From contig CAVPYZ010000004.1 in assembly GCA_963710165.1 (NCBI GenBank), positions 248,001 through 312,000 of the forward strand: a DNA stretch of 64,000 nt. The letters run 5' to 3'. Positions 46,515-56,167 of the stretch are shown here, piece by piece. The DNA comes from JACKIP01 sp963710165 (GTDB lineage: Bacteria; Pseudomonadota; Alphaproteobacteria; Micavibrionales; Micavibrionaceae). Under the pieces are notes generated by a model. The model was given only the letters and a program-made list of their open reading frames with translations. It had not been told where the DNA came from and did not search any database. The position numbers and the translations under genes were made by a program. Within the stretch, counting starts at the first letter, position 1, and every line of letters starts with the position of its first letter.

Positions 46515-48374
46515 CTATGCTGTCTCAATGACAGGTTGTGCAAGATTATCACGTCTGTGACGTTCAGCACGGATCAACATTTCCGAGATGTTTTTTGGTG
46601 AAAAAGGATCAGCCGTTTTAAGGAAATCTTCTCTTATTGCAGCAATGCCTTTTGTATTTGCCTCACGCGTTGCGGCTTCTTGAAATATTTCATGCACATC
46701 TTGTGGTGTCATGCTTTGTTCTTCAAGCTTTGTGGTATTGACGGGGCGCTCTTTTATCCGCTCTGCATCTGACTCAGCTTGATTGGGCGCGCCACTATAA
46801 TAATGGATCATTTTACTTTGACCTGTTTCTAAATCTGCGATCATATCCTTGGGCGCTCGTTTATTTGCTACGTTTGCGCTATCGTAAGTATATATCGCGG
46901 TCACATCCGTACTTTGATCCTGAATATCTACATGACGAAACCCTTTTCCACCATTTGGATAAAACACCCACATCATGTTCATCAGTCCCGGGCGGGCTAT
47001 TATGTTTCCGAATATACGCTTCACCATATTTAATGAACTGATACGACTTAAATCTTCATTATCTGAATAAACCCAGTTTTCAGGATACTGATCCAGACTA
47101 TCATGTGCCATTTGTGCCTGATGATGGCTCAAAGCTGTTAGATGACGAATTTTATCCGGATCGGCTTTTTTCAAAAAGCGTCCGTCATTATCTTTCGTTT
47201 TCGCAATGTAGAGATGAGAGAAATCTTTTTGTGTAATATCCCTTTTTGCGTTCAAGCGTTCTTGCTCCTTATCACTTTGTAAGGCATCAACAACTTGTTC
47301 CGTCAACGTCTCTGCTGCTTTTACAAGAAGCCCTGTCCCAATGGCACCGACAAAAATATTTCGCATTAAATCGAGCGCGGTCGCGCCTTCTGATGTCACG
47401 GTTTGTGCCGCGGTAATGGCTGTTGCAACGCTGGTTCCAATTGCCAAACCCTTTAAATATGGTCTGGTAATAATACCGCTAAGCGTTTTAATACCTCCTC
47501 TTAATTTCTTGCCTACGGGGTCAATAACCTGTTTTCTAACTTGATTGTTTTTTTCGATAACAGGAACTAAGTCTGGTAAACCTTTGCGTTGGTTCATCGC
47601 GGCTTTAGAAGCAAGTTGCTGCACAGTTTTGAAGGCGGTTTCAAAATCTTTAAAATCAAGTTGCCCTTCGCTTAGAAAGCTAAATTCTGTGCCTTTTGGC
47701 ATTTTATGCGGTAGGCGAACAAATTCATCTAGCTCACCATTCTCTCCTTTCAGGGCAGGGCGTGCCCAAATACGCCAACCACCTTGATCCAAAGGTCGCA
47801 TGGCAAATGCTATCGATTGATTGGCAATACGAAATCCCCATTCTCCGTCCAGATCGCTTTCATCCAGTGGTACGGCTTCCATGTAAAATTGTTGATTATA
47901 CATGACATTCTGACGCAGTTCTTTCAAACGCTCTTCCCGTCGTTCGCGCTTAACTTTACCTGACAAGCTAGAGGAATATGCGCCTATAATATAAATATCA
48001 GGATCATCAAGGACATCTTGTAAGCTTGGTGTTCCGTTTTCTGCGCTTCTATGAAGGGAGTTTATGTTTGTCGAAAAAACATCGACATCCACCTGTTTGA
48101 CTTCATCTCGTAATAGACGGCAATATCCCACTTCGTAAATTGAAATACCATCGGCCGGATCTTCTTGGTTTGGCTTTGAAACAATGTGATAGGCGGGAAA
48201 ATCTGTATTTGAATTTTTAACAAGTTCAAAGCAGCGATCGCGCATGCGTGTGTAGCGCTCTTGTATTTCATCATTAATTCCGTTCGAGACAGTTTTGAAG
48301 ACCTCTCGGTTCAATGCTTGATTGACAGAAAATTTTAGCCACAATGGGGATATAGGAAAAATAACACACCTCAA
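46515..48374 (-). CDS. Large protein of unknown function
   Basis: A 619-codon frame with no family I recognise. The first two-fifths looks globular and charged, then hydrophobic stretches at about 310-360 (LKGLAIGTSVATAITA; IFVGAIGTGLLVKAAETL) may be membrane helices. The remainder is hydrophilic, with DKIRHLTALSHHQAQMAHD and VFYPNGGKGFRHVDIQ. The start is a TTG at 48374 without a clear binding site; the next ATG codes for residue 44, so the N-terminus is uncertain. It converges with hlyD (4 bases) and diverges from thrS. Confidence 0.7.
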   Translation of the reverse strand: MRCVIFPISPLWLKFSVNQALNREVFKTVSNGINDEIQERYTRMRDRCFELVKNSNTDFPAYHIVSKPNQEDPADGISIYEVGYCRLLRDEVKQVDVDVFSTNINSLHRSAENGTPSLQDVLDDPDIYIIGAYSSSLSGKVKRERREERLKELRQNVMYNQQFYMEAVPLDESDLDGEWGFRIANQSIAFAMRPLDQGGWRIWARPALKGENGELDEFVRLPHKMPKGTEFSFLSEGQLDFKDFETAFKTVQQLASKAAMNQRKGLPDLVPVIEKNNQVRKQVIDPVGKKLRGGIKTLSGIITRPYLKGLAIGTSVATAITAAQTVTSEGATALDLMRNIFVGAIGTGLLVKAAETLTEQVVDALQSDKEQERLNAKRDITQKDFSHLYIAKTKDNDGRFLKKADPDKIRHLTALSHHQAQMAHDSLDQYPENWVYSDNEDLSRISSLNMVKRIFGNIIARPGLMNMMWVFYPNGGKGFRHVDIQDQSTDVTAIYTYDSANVANKRAPKDMIADLETGQSKMIHYYSGAPNQAESDAERIKERPVNTTKLEEQSMTPQDVHEIFQEAATREANTKGIAAIREDFLKTADPFSPKNISEMLIRAERHRRDNLAQPVIETA

Positions 48375-48476
48375 ATTTTTTATGTATATTAAGAAGCGTA
48401 ACTTAATTTGTCAAAGCTTTTCCCTTGCGTTTTATGGCTGAATCCGCTTTGTATAAAGGATACAAAGGATAATATT

Positions 48477-50483
48477 ATGACGGATGCTGCCCAGAAAAAA
48501 AATATGACAGAACAAAATATGCAAGAGAACATTACTATTACGCTACCCGACGGGTTGGAAAGAACGTATGTCGCGGGTACGACAGGGTTGGAGATTGCGG
48601 AATCGATCGCGAAGTCTCTTGCCAAAGCTTCTATTGCTATTTCAGTTAACGGTGAGATATGGGATTTATCGCGCCCTATACAGGGAAATGCTTCAATAGC
48701 ATTATTTAAAAAGGAAGATGATATCGCTCTTGAGATGATCCGTCATGACGCGGCACATGTAATGGCCGAAGCGGTTCAAGAGTTATTTCCGGGAACTCAA
48801 GTAACGATAGGGCCGTCAATTGAAAACGGATTTTATTACGATTTCGCACGGAATGAACCATTTTCGACCGAAGATTTCCCCGCCATTGAAAAGAAAATGC
48901 GCCAAATTATCGAACGCGGCGCATCCTTTGAACGTGAAGAGTGGGATCGGGATGAGGCCATTAAATACTTCACGGATAAAGGTGAAATGTATAAAGCGGA
49001 ACTGATCAATGATTTGCCGGAAACCCAGACAATTACAATTTATAAGCAAGGTGAGTGGCTGGATTTATGCCGTGGGCCGCATATGCCATCGACGCGTCAC
49101 GTTGGCACAGCGTTCAAACTTTTAAAGGTTGCGGGCGCATATTGGCGTGGAAACTCCGATAATGCCATGTTAACGCGTATTTATGGCACAGCTTGGCGTG
49201 ATCAAAAAGAATTGGACGCCTATCTCTTACAACTTGAAGAGGCGGAAAAGCGCGATCATAGAAAACTGGGCAGGGAGATGGATTTGTTCCATTTTGATAA
49301 CGTTGCGCAGGGATCATGCTTTTGGCACCCGAAGGGCTTTACGATTTATAATCAGTTGGAAAATTATATTCGTCGTCGCACGCAAAAAGATGGTTATGTA
49401 GAGGTGAAAACACCGCAATTGATGGATCAGAAATTGTGGGAAACATCTGGGCATTGGCAGAAATACCGCGAAGATATGTTTGTTGTGCCGGATGTGGTGC
49501 CAAATACAGACGAAGAAGGCCCGATTTTCAAAGAAGAGCCGAAAGAATTTATGGCATTGAAGCCGATGAATTGTCCAGCACATGTCGAAATTTTTAATCA
49601 AGGGATCAAGTCCTATAAAGATCTACCTATCCGGTATGCAGAGTTTGGCTGTTGCCATCGCAACGAGGCGCATGGCGCTTTGCACGGTTTGTTACGTGTC
49701 AGACAATTTACACAAGATGATGGTCACATTTTCTGTCGTGAAGACCAAATTCTGGACGAAGCGATTCAATTTTGCCAATTAACGCAAAAAATATATGAGG
49801 ATTTGGGGTTTGATGATTATTACCTCATGCTCGAAACCAGACCAGAAGAAAGAATTGGATCAGATGATTTATGGGATAAGGCTGAAGATGGCTTAAAAGC
49901 CGCAATGGATCATCTTGGTTTGAAATATGAAATTTCCGAAGGTGATGGTGCATTTTACGGTCCGAAGCTGGGGTTCATTATGAAAGACGCCATCGGGCGT
50001 GAGTGGGGGTGCGCTACACTACAGCTTGATTTTAATCTCCCCCGTCGTTTTGAAGCAACTTATATCGGGGAAGATAATAGCAAGCATTACCCAGTTATGT
50101 TGCACCGTGCGGTTTTGGGAACGCTGGAACGCTTTATTGGTATTATGATCGAAAGCTATGCCGGTAAATTGCCGCATTGGCTTGCGCCCACACAATGTGT
50201 TGTTGCGACTGTAACGAACAGCGCCGATGATTACGCAAAAGAAGTCTATGAAAAGCTGAGTGATGCAGGTATGCGTGTTGAGCTAGATATAAGAAACGAG
50301 AAAATCGGCTATAAAGTGCGTGAGCATTCGGTTGGGAAAGTGCCGTTTATCTATGCAGTTGGTGCGCGCGAAGCAGAAGAAAAAACGGTTGCCATACGAA
50401 CACTCGGCTCAAAAGCGCAAGAGGTAAAAGCTCTTGATGAGGCTGTGTCCGGGTTGAAAAAGTCTTGCCAAGCGCCGTTTTAA
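48477..50483 (+). CDS. thrS: Threonyl-tRNA synthetase
   Basis: Class II synthetase. I start at the ATG at 48477, which has AAAGGAT upstream; an earlier TTG at 48408 is open but has no binding site. The 668 residues comprise a TGS domain (about 20-80), an editing domain with HDAAHVMAEAVQELFP, motif 2 RYAEFGCCHRNEAHGALHGL, the zinc cysteine in MNCPAHVEIF, motif 3 VMLHRAVLGTLERFIG, and the anticodon-binding domain from LPHWLAPTQ on. infC follows, the conserved thrS-infC order. Confidence 0.97.
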   Translation: MTDAAQKKNMTEQNMQENITITLPDGLERTYVAGTTGLEIAESIAKSLAKASIAISVNGEIWDLSRPIQGNASIALFKKEDDIALEMIRHDAAHVMAEAVQELFPGTQVTIGPSIENGFYYDFARNEPFSTEDFPAIEKKMRQIIERGASFEREEWDRDEAIKYFTDKGEMYKAELINDLPETQTITIYKQGEWLDLCRGPHMPSTRHVGTAFKLLKVAGAYWRGNSDNAMLTRIYGTAWRDQKELDAYLLQLEEAEKRDHRKLGREMDLFHFDNVAQGSCFWHPKGFTIYNQLENYIRRRTQKDGYVEVKTPQLMDQKLWETSGHWQKYREDMFVVPDVVPNTDEEGPIFKEEPKEFMALKPMNCPAHVEIFNQGIKSYKDLPIRYAEFGCCHRNEAHGALHGLLRVRQFTQDDGHIFCREDQILDEAIQFCQLTQKIYEDLGFDDYYLMLETRPEERIGSDDLWDKAEDGLKAAMDHLGLKYEISEGDGAFYGPKLGFIMKDAIGREWGCATLQLDFNLPRRFEATYIGEDNSKHYPVMLHRAVLGTLERFIGIMIESYAGKLPHWLAPTQCVVATVTNSADDYAKEVYEKLSDAGMRVELDIRNEKIGYKVREHSVGKVPFIYAVGAREAEEKTVAIRTLGSKAQEVKALDEAVSGLKKSCQAPF

Positions 50484-50547
50484 GCGGTAATAGTCTTTTA
50501 AGATAAAAATGATATTTATTTATAAAACAATTTAAGGAGATTTCACC

Positions 50548-51102
50548 ATCGCACCAAGACCACCCCGCGGAATGCCGCGACGTCCCGAAGATTCAACACG
50601 TGTAAATGAACGCATCACGTCCCCTGAAATTCGAGTTATTGACCAAGATGGTGAAATGCTGGGTGTTATGACGCCTAGAGATGCGATTGACCAAGCTGCG
50701 AATATCGGGCTTGATCTGGTTGAAATTTCCCCGAATGCCAAGCCGCCTGTTTGTAAAATGCTTGACTATAGTAAGCATAAATACGAGCAGCAGAAAAAAG
50801 CGGCAGAGGCGCGTAAAAATCAAAAAACAGTTGATGTAAAAGAAATCAAAGTTCGTCCCGCAATCGGCGAGCATGATTATCAGGTCAAGTATAAGAATGC
50901 CCGTAAATTTTTGGATAACGGCGATAAAGTCAAGGTAACGTTGCGTCTTCGTGGACGTGAGATGGCACATAAAGATTTGGCGATGGAAGTTTTACACCGT
51001 TTAAAAGACGAGCTTTCTGATATTAGTAAAGTTGACTTGCATCCCAAATTCGAAGGTCGTCAGGTCGTTATGGTACTATCAGCGGAAAAAGCGGAAACCT
51101 AG
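50548..51102 (+). CDS. infC: Translation initiation factor IF-3, ATC start codon
   Basis: Prevents premature joining of ribosomal subunits and checks the initiation codon. The start is the ATC at 50548: it lies 8 bases after a perfect AAGGAG, and reads APRPPRGMPRRPEDSTRVN, a typical IF-3 N-terminus. The first ATG (50572) would cut eight residues and has no site. Rare AUN starts in infC are the known basis of autoregulation, because IF-3 rejects non-canonical codons. Domains: N-terminal (INERITSPEIRVIDQDGEML-like) and C-terminal (EIKVRPAIGEHDYQVK); 184 residues. Confidence 0.95.
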   Translation: MAPRPPRGMPRRPEDSTRVNERITSPEIRVIDQDGEMLGVMTPRDAIDQAANIGLDLVEISPNAKPPVCKMLDYSKHKYEQQKKAAEARKNQKTVDVKEIKVRPAIGEHDYQVKYKNARKFLDNGDKVKVTLRLRGREMAHKDLAMEVLHRLKDELSDISKVDLHPKFEGRQVVMVLSAEKAET

Positions 51103-51105
51103 GCC

Positions 51106-52093
51106 TTAAGCCTTTTTTGGTACTTCCAGTTTATCTATAATATCTTGAATAAGTTCATCTGAATGAATTTTGTGCTTCTTTGCGCGATCTGTGTGCATTA
51201 AACGATGTCGCAGAACTGGCTTCACCATGTGTTGGACATGTTCAATCGTGACTTCTTTCTCACCCTTCAGCCAAGCAAAAGCGCGTGATGTTCTGTCTAT
51301 AGCCAAGGATGCACGCGGGCTGGCGCCTACGCTAATATAACTTTTCAACTCAAAATCAATTCGTTCGGGATAACGCGTTACAAAAATAAAATCGACCATA
51401 TATTTCAAAACATGTTCGGGTACTTTTATACTGTCAATTTCCCCGCGCGCCTTGAAGAGGGTTTCCTGTTTTAGAGGGGGTGTTTTTTCTTTCTTCTTTT
51501 TTTTCTGCTTCTCTTCATCGCGCACCATTTTTATAATTTTCATTTCCGACTCTTCAGTGGGGTAGTCAACGCTGGCATGCATTAGGAAACGGTCTTTCTG
51601 CGCTTCTGGCAGAGGGAAAACACCGTCTTGATCCGTGGGGTTCATGGTTGCCATGACCATAAATAATTTTGGCATCTTGAATGTTTGTCCGCCGACTGTG
51701 ACTTGACGCTCTTCCATGGCCTCCAACATCGCATTCTGTGTACGAGAGGGCGCACGGTTAACCTCATCTGCCAGAACAATATTATTGAATATGGGGCCCT
51801 CTTTCAAATTTTAAGACGGTCTTATCCGTTCCTTCTTCTTCAATTGCGACCATTTTACCCGTGATATCGCTAGAGGAAAGGTCGGGCGTAAACTGAATAC
51901 GACCAAAGTCAGCTTCTATATTATCTGCCAGTGCGCGTATGGCGCGTGTTTTGGCAAGACCCGGTAAACCTTCGACCAATAAATTACCGTTGGATAAAAC
52001 AGCCACAAGAATGTGATCAAGAATATCCGCTTGACCAATAATATATTTTGCCATCTCTTTTTGAAGAACCTGAATATCGGGGCGAACAGTCAT
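51106..52093 (-). CDS. MoxR-family AAA+ ATPase, split by an apparent frameshift
   Basis: The N-terminal frame (51782-52093) holds Walker A GLPGLAKT and ends ...KFERGPHIQ. The C-terminal frame (51106-51807) resumes with GPIFNNIVLADEVNRAP (Walker B) and continues through sensor motifs to the end. Removing one C from the GGGCCCC tract (51796-51802 region) restores KFERGPIFNN, the expected MoxR sequence, giving 328 residues; the total span of 988 bases equals 329 codons plus one base. MoxR proteins act as chaperone-like ATPases for protein complexes, usually beside VWA or DUF58 genes, which are absent here. It is probably a sequencing indel, but a true pseudogene is possible. Confidence 0.85.
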
Positions 52094-52239
52094 AATAATT
52101 CCTTTAAATGTACTTATTTTTTTAATGCCTTTTTATTTTAAGGCAATTTCGTTAATCAAGAAACAATGTCTTCATAGCCTTTTAATATTTTTCACGCTAA
52201 ACTATGAAAAAATATGATTTCAATTAGGACTTTTCACAT

Positions 52240-53121
52240 ATGGTAAAACGTTTTTTAGTATCAGACGAAGATCTGGAAGAACTTATTCATAGCTATTGTC
52301 GGGATTTCACACAGCTTGCGCGTGAAGACCGTTACGACCCGATTACGGGTCGTGATGATGAAATACAACAAACAATTCTGATATTACTGCAAAAGGGGCG
52401 AAAGAACTGTTGTTACCTTGCCCCCGCTGGTGTGGGTAAAACCGCCTTAGTTGTCGGTTTGGCACAAGAAATTGTTAAGGGCAATGTTCCTGATTATCTC
52501 AAAGACGCGCGCGTTCTGGAAGTTGATTTAGCGTCTATGGCGGCAGGTACGTCGGGTATGTCGGAATTTCAAGAGCGTTTTATTCCGATATGTAAGGGGT
52601 TCGCGGAACGCTATCATGATCCTGCATATCCTAAATTTATTATGTTTCTGGATGAAATTCATACTATTATGCCGACTGTTCATGGTTCGGCTTATCGTGG
52701 TTTGTCTGAGGTGATGAAACCCTATCTAACCGTTGGGGATCTACATGTGATTGGTGCGACAACACGCGATGAGTATCGCATGTTCGTGGCCGAGGATCCG
52801 GCGCTTGATCGTCGCTTTCAGAAGATATTCCTAAATGTGCCGTCACCAGAAGAAACAATGGATATTCTCAAAAATATCCGTCCCGGATATGAGAAACATC
52901 ATAAGATTAAAATCTCCGATAAATGTTTGGAGTTGATTATCAGCTTAACAAATGAGCATATGAAGCGTCGCAATCAGCCAGACAAATCTATTATTATGAT
53001 GGACGCGGCGAGTGCTTATCATGTTCTCGAAAATGGAACAGGTGGAGAGCTGACGAAGAATGATGTGAAATATATGGTTGGTAAGGAAACGGCACTGAAC
53101 CCGAAAGCCTTAGAAGGGTAA
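52240..53121 (+). CDS. Stand-alone ClpA/ClpB D1-type AAA+ ATPase
   Basis: 293 residues covering a single AAA+ module. It shows RYDPITGRDDEIQQTI (the ClpA/B pre-Walker signature), Walker A APAGVGKT, Walker B FIMFLDEIHTI, and the arginine-finger region PALDRRFQKIFL. It lacks the N-domain, the second AAA domain and the ClpP-binding loop, so it is not ClpA or ClpB (about 750-860 residues). It may work with its own substrate or partner. It diverges from the MoxR gene. Confidence 0.85.
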   Translation: MVKRFLVSDEDLEELIHSYCRDFTQLAREDRYDPITGRDDEIQQTILILLQKGRKNCCYLAPAGVGKTALVVGLAQEIVKGNVPDYLKDARVLEVDLASMAAGTSGMSEFQERFIPICKGFAERYHDPAYPKFIMFLDEIHTIMPTVHGSAYRGLSEVMKPYLTVGDLHVIGATTRDEYRMFVAEDPALDRRFQKIFLNVPSPEETMDILKNIRPGYEKHHKIKISDKCLELIISLTNEHMKRRNQPDKSIIMMDAASAYHVLENGTGGELTKNDVKYMVGKETALNPKALEG

Positions 53122-53126
53122 TATTC

Positions 53127-54113
53127 CTATTTAGTAGCGCGAAAGACCTTGTAATTATTTGTTTCAGCTTTCTTTTCAAAGTTAAAAAATTCTTCTTTCA
53201 GTATTTTTTCATAAGGCAGGTGTCTATTTGCCACCATCCATAAAATGCCTTTTCTCTTTAATGATCGACTAGCGTTTTTTATAAATTGCTCTCCCAATGC
53301 AGAGGTGTCTTTACGCCCTTCATGAAAAGGGGGGTTCATAAGAATAAAGTCATATTTATGTTTGCTATCATATACTTTACCTAAATCAATCCAATGTGTC
53401 GTTACTTCACATATATCAGATACAGGTATATTTTTTTTGTAACAAATAAGAGCGCGTTTATCGGCGTCATAACCGCATAGGGATTTTATTCCTTCATATT
53501 CTGATTTTGCTGAATGACTTAAAAACCCGTAGCCACATCCAAAATCAGCAATGTGTCCTTTTAATGGTTCATCAATAGTTTCGATCAAAAGTTTTGAAGC
53601 GGGATCGATTTTATTCCAGGAAAATAATCCGGGTTGCGCGTAAAAACCGTCCTGATTTTTTTGTATCTCCCCCGCTTTTTGCCATTCTTTTAGTTTTTCC
53701 GGTTTATAATCGCCATCTTTTTTTACTAGAATACATTTTGCTTTATTGCCTGAAAAACTTTGTGTTTCAGATCCTGCCTCTTTCAACCATTTATCAAGTC
53801 GTTTTCCGTTTTCCTTATTATCTGCTGCAATAATTAGGTGTCCGTCTTTATTTAAATGCTGGAGGCCGAGGGATATGTAATATTGTGTTTCTTTAACGTG
53901 TTTCGTTCCGATGATCATAATCAGGTCATATAAACCATTTATATCTTCTAAGTTTTCTTGATGAGAATATGGTTTAAATGGCTGATGTATATATAAATTA
54001 TCTATTTCAAAGATATCGTCTCTTAAACCATTTAGGAATAATGTCCTTGATGATGTATCGACAATATTTTGCGCGGCTAAGACGTCTTTTATAAGGTGGT
54101 AGCTATTATTCAT
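53127..54113 (-). CDS. RsmC-like rRNA guanine-N2 methyltransferase
   Basis: 328 residues: an N-terminal half of degenerate methyltransferase fold (about 1-160), and a catalytic C-terminal half with SAM-binding IADFGCGYGFLS (about 193), an acidic loop GYDADKRAL, and the catalytic MNPPFHEGRKD (about 266), as in 16S rRNA m2G1207 and related methyltransferases (RsmC, RlmG). The duplicated layout favours RsmC. It converges with the AAA+ gene, 5 bases apart. Confidence 0.85.
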   Translation of the reverse strand: MNNSYHLIKDVLAAQNIVDTSSRTLFLNGLRDDIFEIDNLYIHQPFKPYSHQENLEDINGLYDLIMIIGTKHVKETQYYISLGLQHLNKDGHLIIAADNKENGKRLDKWLKEAGSETQSFSGNKAKCILVKKDGDYKPEKLKEWQKAGEIQKNQDGFYAQPGLFSWNKIDPASKLLIETIDEPLKGHIADFGCGYGFLSHSAKSEYEGIKSLCGYDADKRALICYKKNIPVSDICEVTTHWIDLGKVYDSKHKYDFILMNPPFHEGRKDTSALGEQFIKNASRSLKRKGILWMVANRHLPYEKILKEEFFNFEKKAETNNYKVFRATK

Positions 54114-54141
54114 TTTATCATAGTAGCGGTAAATATCACAA

Positions 54142-54172
54142 AGAAAAACCGGGATGTTTGCACATCCCGGTT
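54142..54172 (-). terminator. Rho-independent terminator of the RTX gene
   Basis: An 11-bp perfect stem (AACCGGGATGT at 54147-54157 with ACATCCCGGTT at 54162-54172) around a 4-base loop. On the minus strand it is followed by TTTTTCTTT, so it ends the RTX gene at 54222, about 50 bases before the rsmC-like start. Confidence 0.92.
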
Positions 54173-54221
54173 CTCCCTCCCAGAATTTTTCAAGATTAAC
54201 AACCCTGAAAAATTAACTCAT

Positions 54222-55979
54222 CTATACAATGATTGATTGTTCGACAACTATATTGCCATCATCGATCAATTCATTAATTGATACGCCGCCAACACCGTTT
54301 TGGATGATTGCGATATCGATAAAGTCGTTGCCTTGACCATCTTCATTCACAGAAACAATTGTATCGGAGCCATTATTTGTTAATTTAATGAAGTCGTCGA
54401 TGGCGTCATTCACATCATTTGAGTCGTATCCAATTAACAGATCGGTCAAATTCAGGCTGTCTCCACCGATACCCAATTCGAAATCTGTGATGGTATCGAC
54501 GCTGAAATCATATGTATTGAATAGGAATATATCGCTATCGCTGCCACCTGTTAAAATATCATCACCATAACCGCCCCAGATCAAGTCTTCCCCGGCACCA
54601 CCGTTGATGATATCATTATCTTCTGTCACGACTTCTGATGTGACGGTATCTGCAATATCTAAATCAAACACAACATCGTTAAAGTCGGCATCGCCCAGAT
54701 TGCGAAGGTCTTCAAATCCGATTCTTAAAATATTTGTATCCCCTTCATTCACCAAGCCGGATACAACATGTTCCGCGCCATCGGAATTCAGGTTAACGCC
54801 GTCGCCGCCTCTGGCATGTGTGTGATATACGCCGCGACCTGAGAGAATAACGCTGTTTATGCCGTCATTATAAACCAGATCTATATCATCCGCATTATCT
54901 GTGATATTTGCCAAACGCTCATCCGTAGTGCCTTGTTTATAAATAAAGCTTATATTATCAGGGTTATCTAAATCTAGATTATTGTAGTTCCCATGACGGC
55001 GGAAACCATCTGCAATGATGAAGAAGCCAAAATCTGAATCCGGTGCACCCGGTAGGTCAACTGTATATTCCAAACCGGGTTGTGCGACGCTTTTATGTAC
55101 ATTTTCGAAAGCTATGCCGACAGATTGAATTGTGCCGTCTGCTGCGATGTTATAAAAACCTAGTGTGTTTCTATAACCTGCGCCCGATTCTAAAAACGTT
55201 ATCTTTGCGGTTGTTGTTTGTGAAACGGATAGATTTCCGTCTGTCACACCTAGATTAGCTGTGCCGGGTGGGGCTAGATTATCAATATTTTTTCGTTCGA
55301 TAAGCGTTGGGAAAAGCAGGCTCTCTGTGAATTCATGCTCTTCTATTGTTAACGTTATAAAACCGGAATCATCACCGCCCGTCCCGCCAAATAAGCGATC
55401 ATTGCCACCGCCGCCAACAATTAAATCATTTCCTGCGCCGCCATAGATTGTGTCATTGCCGATAATTGTTGCGCTGGGCATGACTGTATCGCCGTACAAG
55501 TCATCATTCCCTGTGCCGCCATAAATCAGGTCATCATCATCATGCCCGTCAATGCGGTCATCTCCGGGTCCGCCATCAATGTTGTCATTACCATTGAGGC
55601 CGTTCATAACGTCATTACCGACATTACCCCATAAAATATCATCTTCCGACCCGCCGTTCATGAAAATACCTTGCGGGTAATCAATAGTAGAAGAGGAAAA
55701 GTCGATAATGTCACCGCCTGCGCGTCCCTGCACGAATTCTACATCAAACACCATTTGTTCGCCTGTATCGCGGTTTTCCAAAAAGATAGCATCGCCAAAG
55801 CTGGTTAGTTCGATACGATCAAACCCTGCCTGACCATAAAATTTGTCAAAATTGACGTTTTTCTCTTCGTCAATTTCTATTTCTTGTCCCGAATACGGGT
55901 TAATAAGTGTGATCGTTAAATCTTGAAGTGTGCCGTTAAATTGAAAGTTATCCCCGCCGGATGTGCCGATTATATCCAT
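54222..55979 (-). CDS. RTX protein with DUF4114-like domain, type I secretion substrate
   Basis: About 585 residues without an N-terminal signal peptide. A beta region (about 1-110) leads into calcium-binding nonapeptide repeats GGxGxDxhx (for example GGPGDDRIDG, GGTGNDDLYG, GGAGNDLIVG). A DUF4114-like domain follows (FGFFIIADGF, RIGFEDLRNLGDADFNDVVFD), then further RTX repeats and the C-terminal secretion domain FLFNTYDFSVDTITDFELG. The same secretion domain ends the giant adhesin, so the exporter at 42758-46510 could serve both. The start at 55979 follows a GGGGA site; an ATG 15 bases upstream is an alternative. Confidence 0.88.
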   Translation of the reverse strand: MDIIGTSGGDNFQFNGTLQDLTITLINPYSGQEIEIDEEKNVNFDKFYGQAGFDRIELTSFGDAIFLENRDTGEQMVFDVEFVQGRAGGDIIDFSSSTIDYPQGIFMNGGSEDDILWGNVGNDVMNGLNGNDNIDGGPGDDRIDGHDDDDLIYGGTGNDDLYGDTVMPSATIIGNDTIYGGAGNDLIVGGGGNDRLFGGTGGDDSGFITLTIEEHEFTESLLFPTLIERKNIDNLAPPGTANLGVTDGNLSVSQTTTAKITFLESGAGYRNTLGFYNIAADGTIQSVGIAFENVHKSVAQPGLEYTVDLPGAPDSDFGFFIIADGFRRHGNYNNLDLDNPDNISFIYKQGTTDERLANITDNADDIDLVYNDGINSVILSGRGVYHTHARGGDGVNLNSDGAEHVVSGLVNEGDTNILRIGFEDLRNLGDADFNDVVFDLDIADTVTSEVVTEDNDIINGGAGEDLIWGGYGDDILTGGSDSDIFLFNTYDFSVDTITDFELGIGGDSLNLTDLLIGYDSNDVNDAIDDFIKLTNNGSDTIVSVNEDGQGNDFIDIAIIQNGVGGVSINELIDDGNIVVEQSIIV

Positions 55980-56105
55980 ATATTCATTCCCCATTTGTAC
56001 TTATTTATTTTTTGTAACCTGACGTAACTTGTAAATTTTATGTCAAATACAATGTAAATTTAGTAAAGATTTATCTAATAAATAGTTAACAATATTAATT
56101 TATTT

Positions 56106-56135
56106 CCTAATCCCTTGTTTTATAAAGGAATTAGG
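56106..56135. terminator. Possible weak terminator between RTX and ileS genes
   Basis: CCTAATCCCTT and AAAGGAATTAGG form an imperfect stem of about 11 bp with an AT-rich loop, just downstream of the ileS stop on the minus strand. A weak, interrupted T/A run follows, so termination is uncertain. The rest of the 55995-56167 gap is AT-rich without recognisable genes. Confidence 0.35.
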
Positions 56136-56167
56136 AGTGGGGATATTTCAAGAAAAAGGATTATTGT

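Noticed and set aside
48408..48476. Upstream TTG start of thrS
   Set aside because: No binding site and non-conserved residues; the ATG at 48477 has AAGGA and matches the family.
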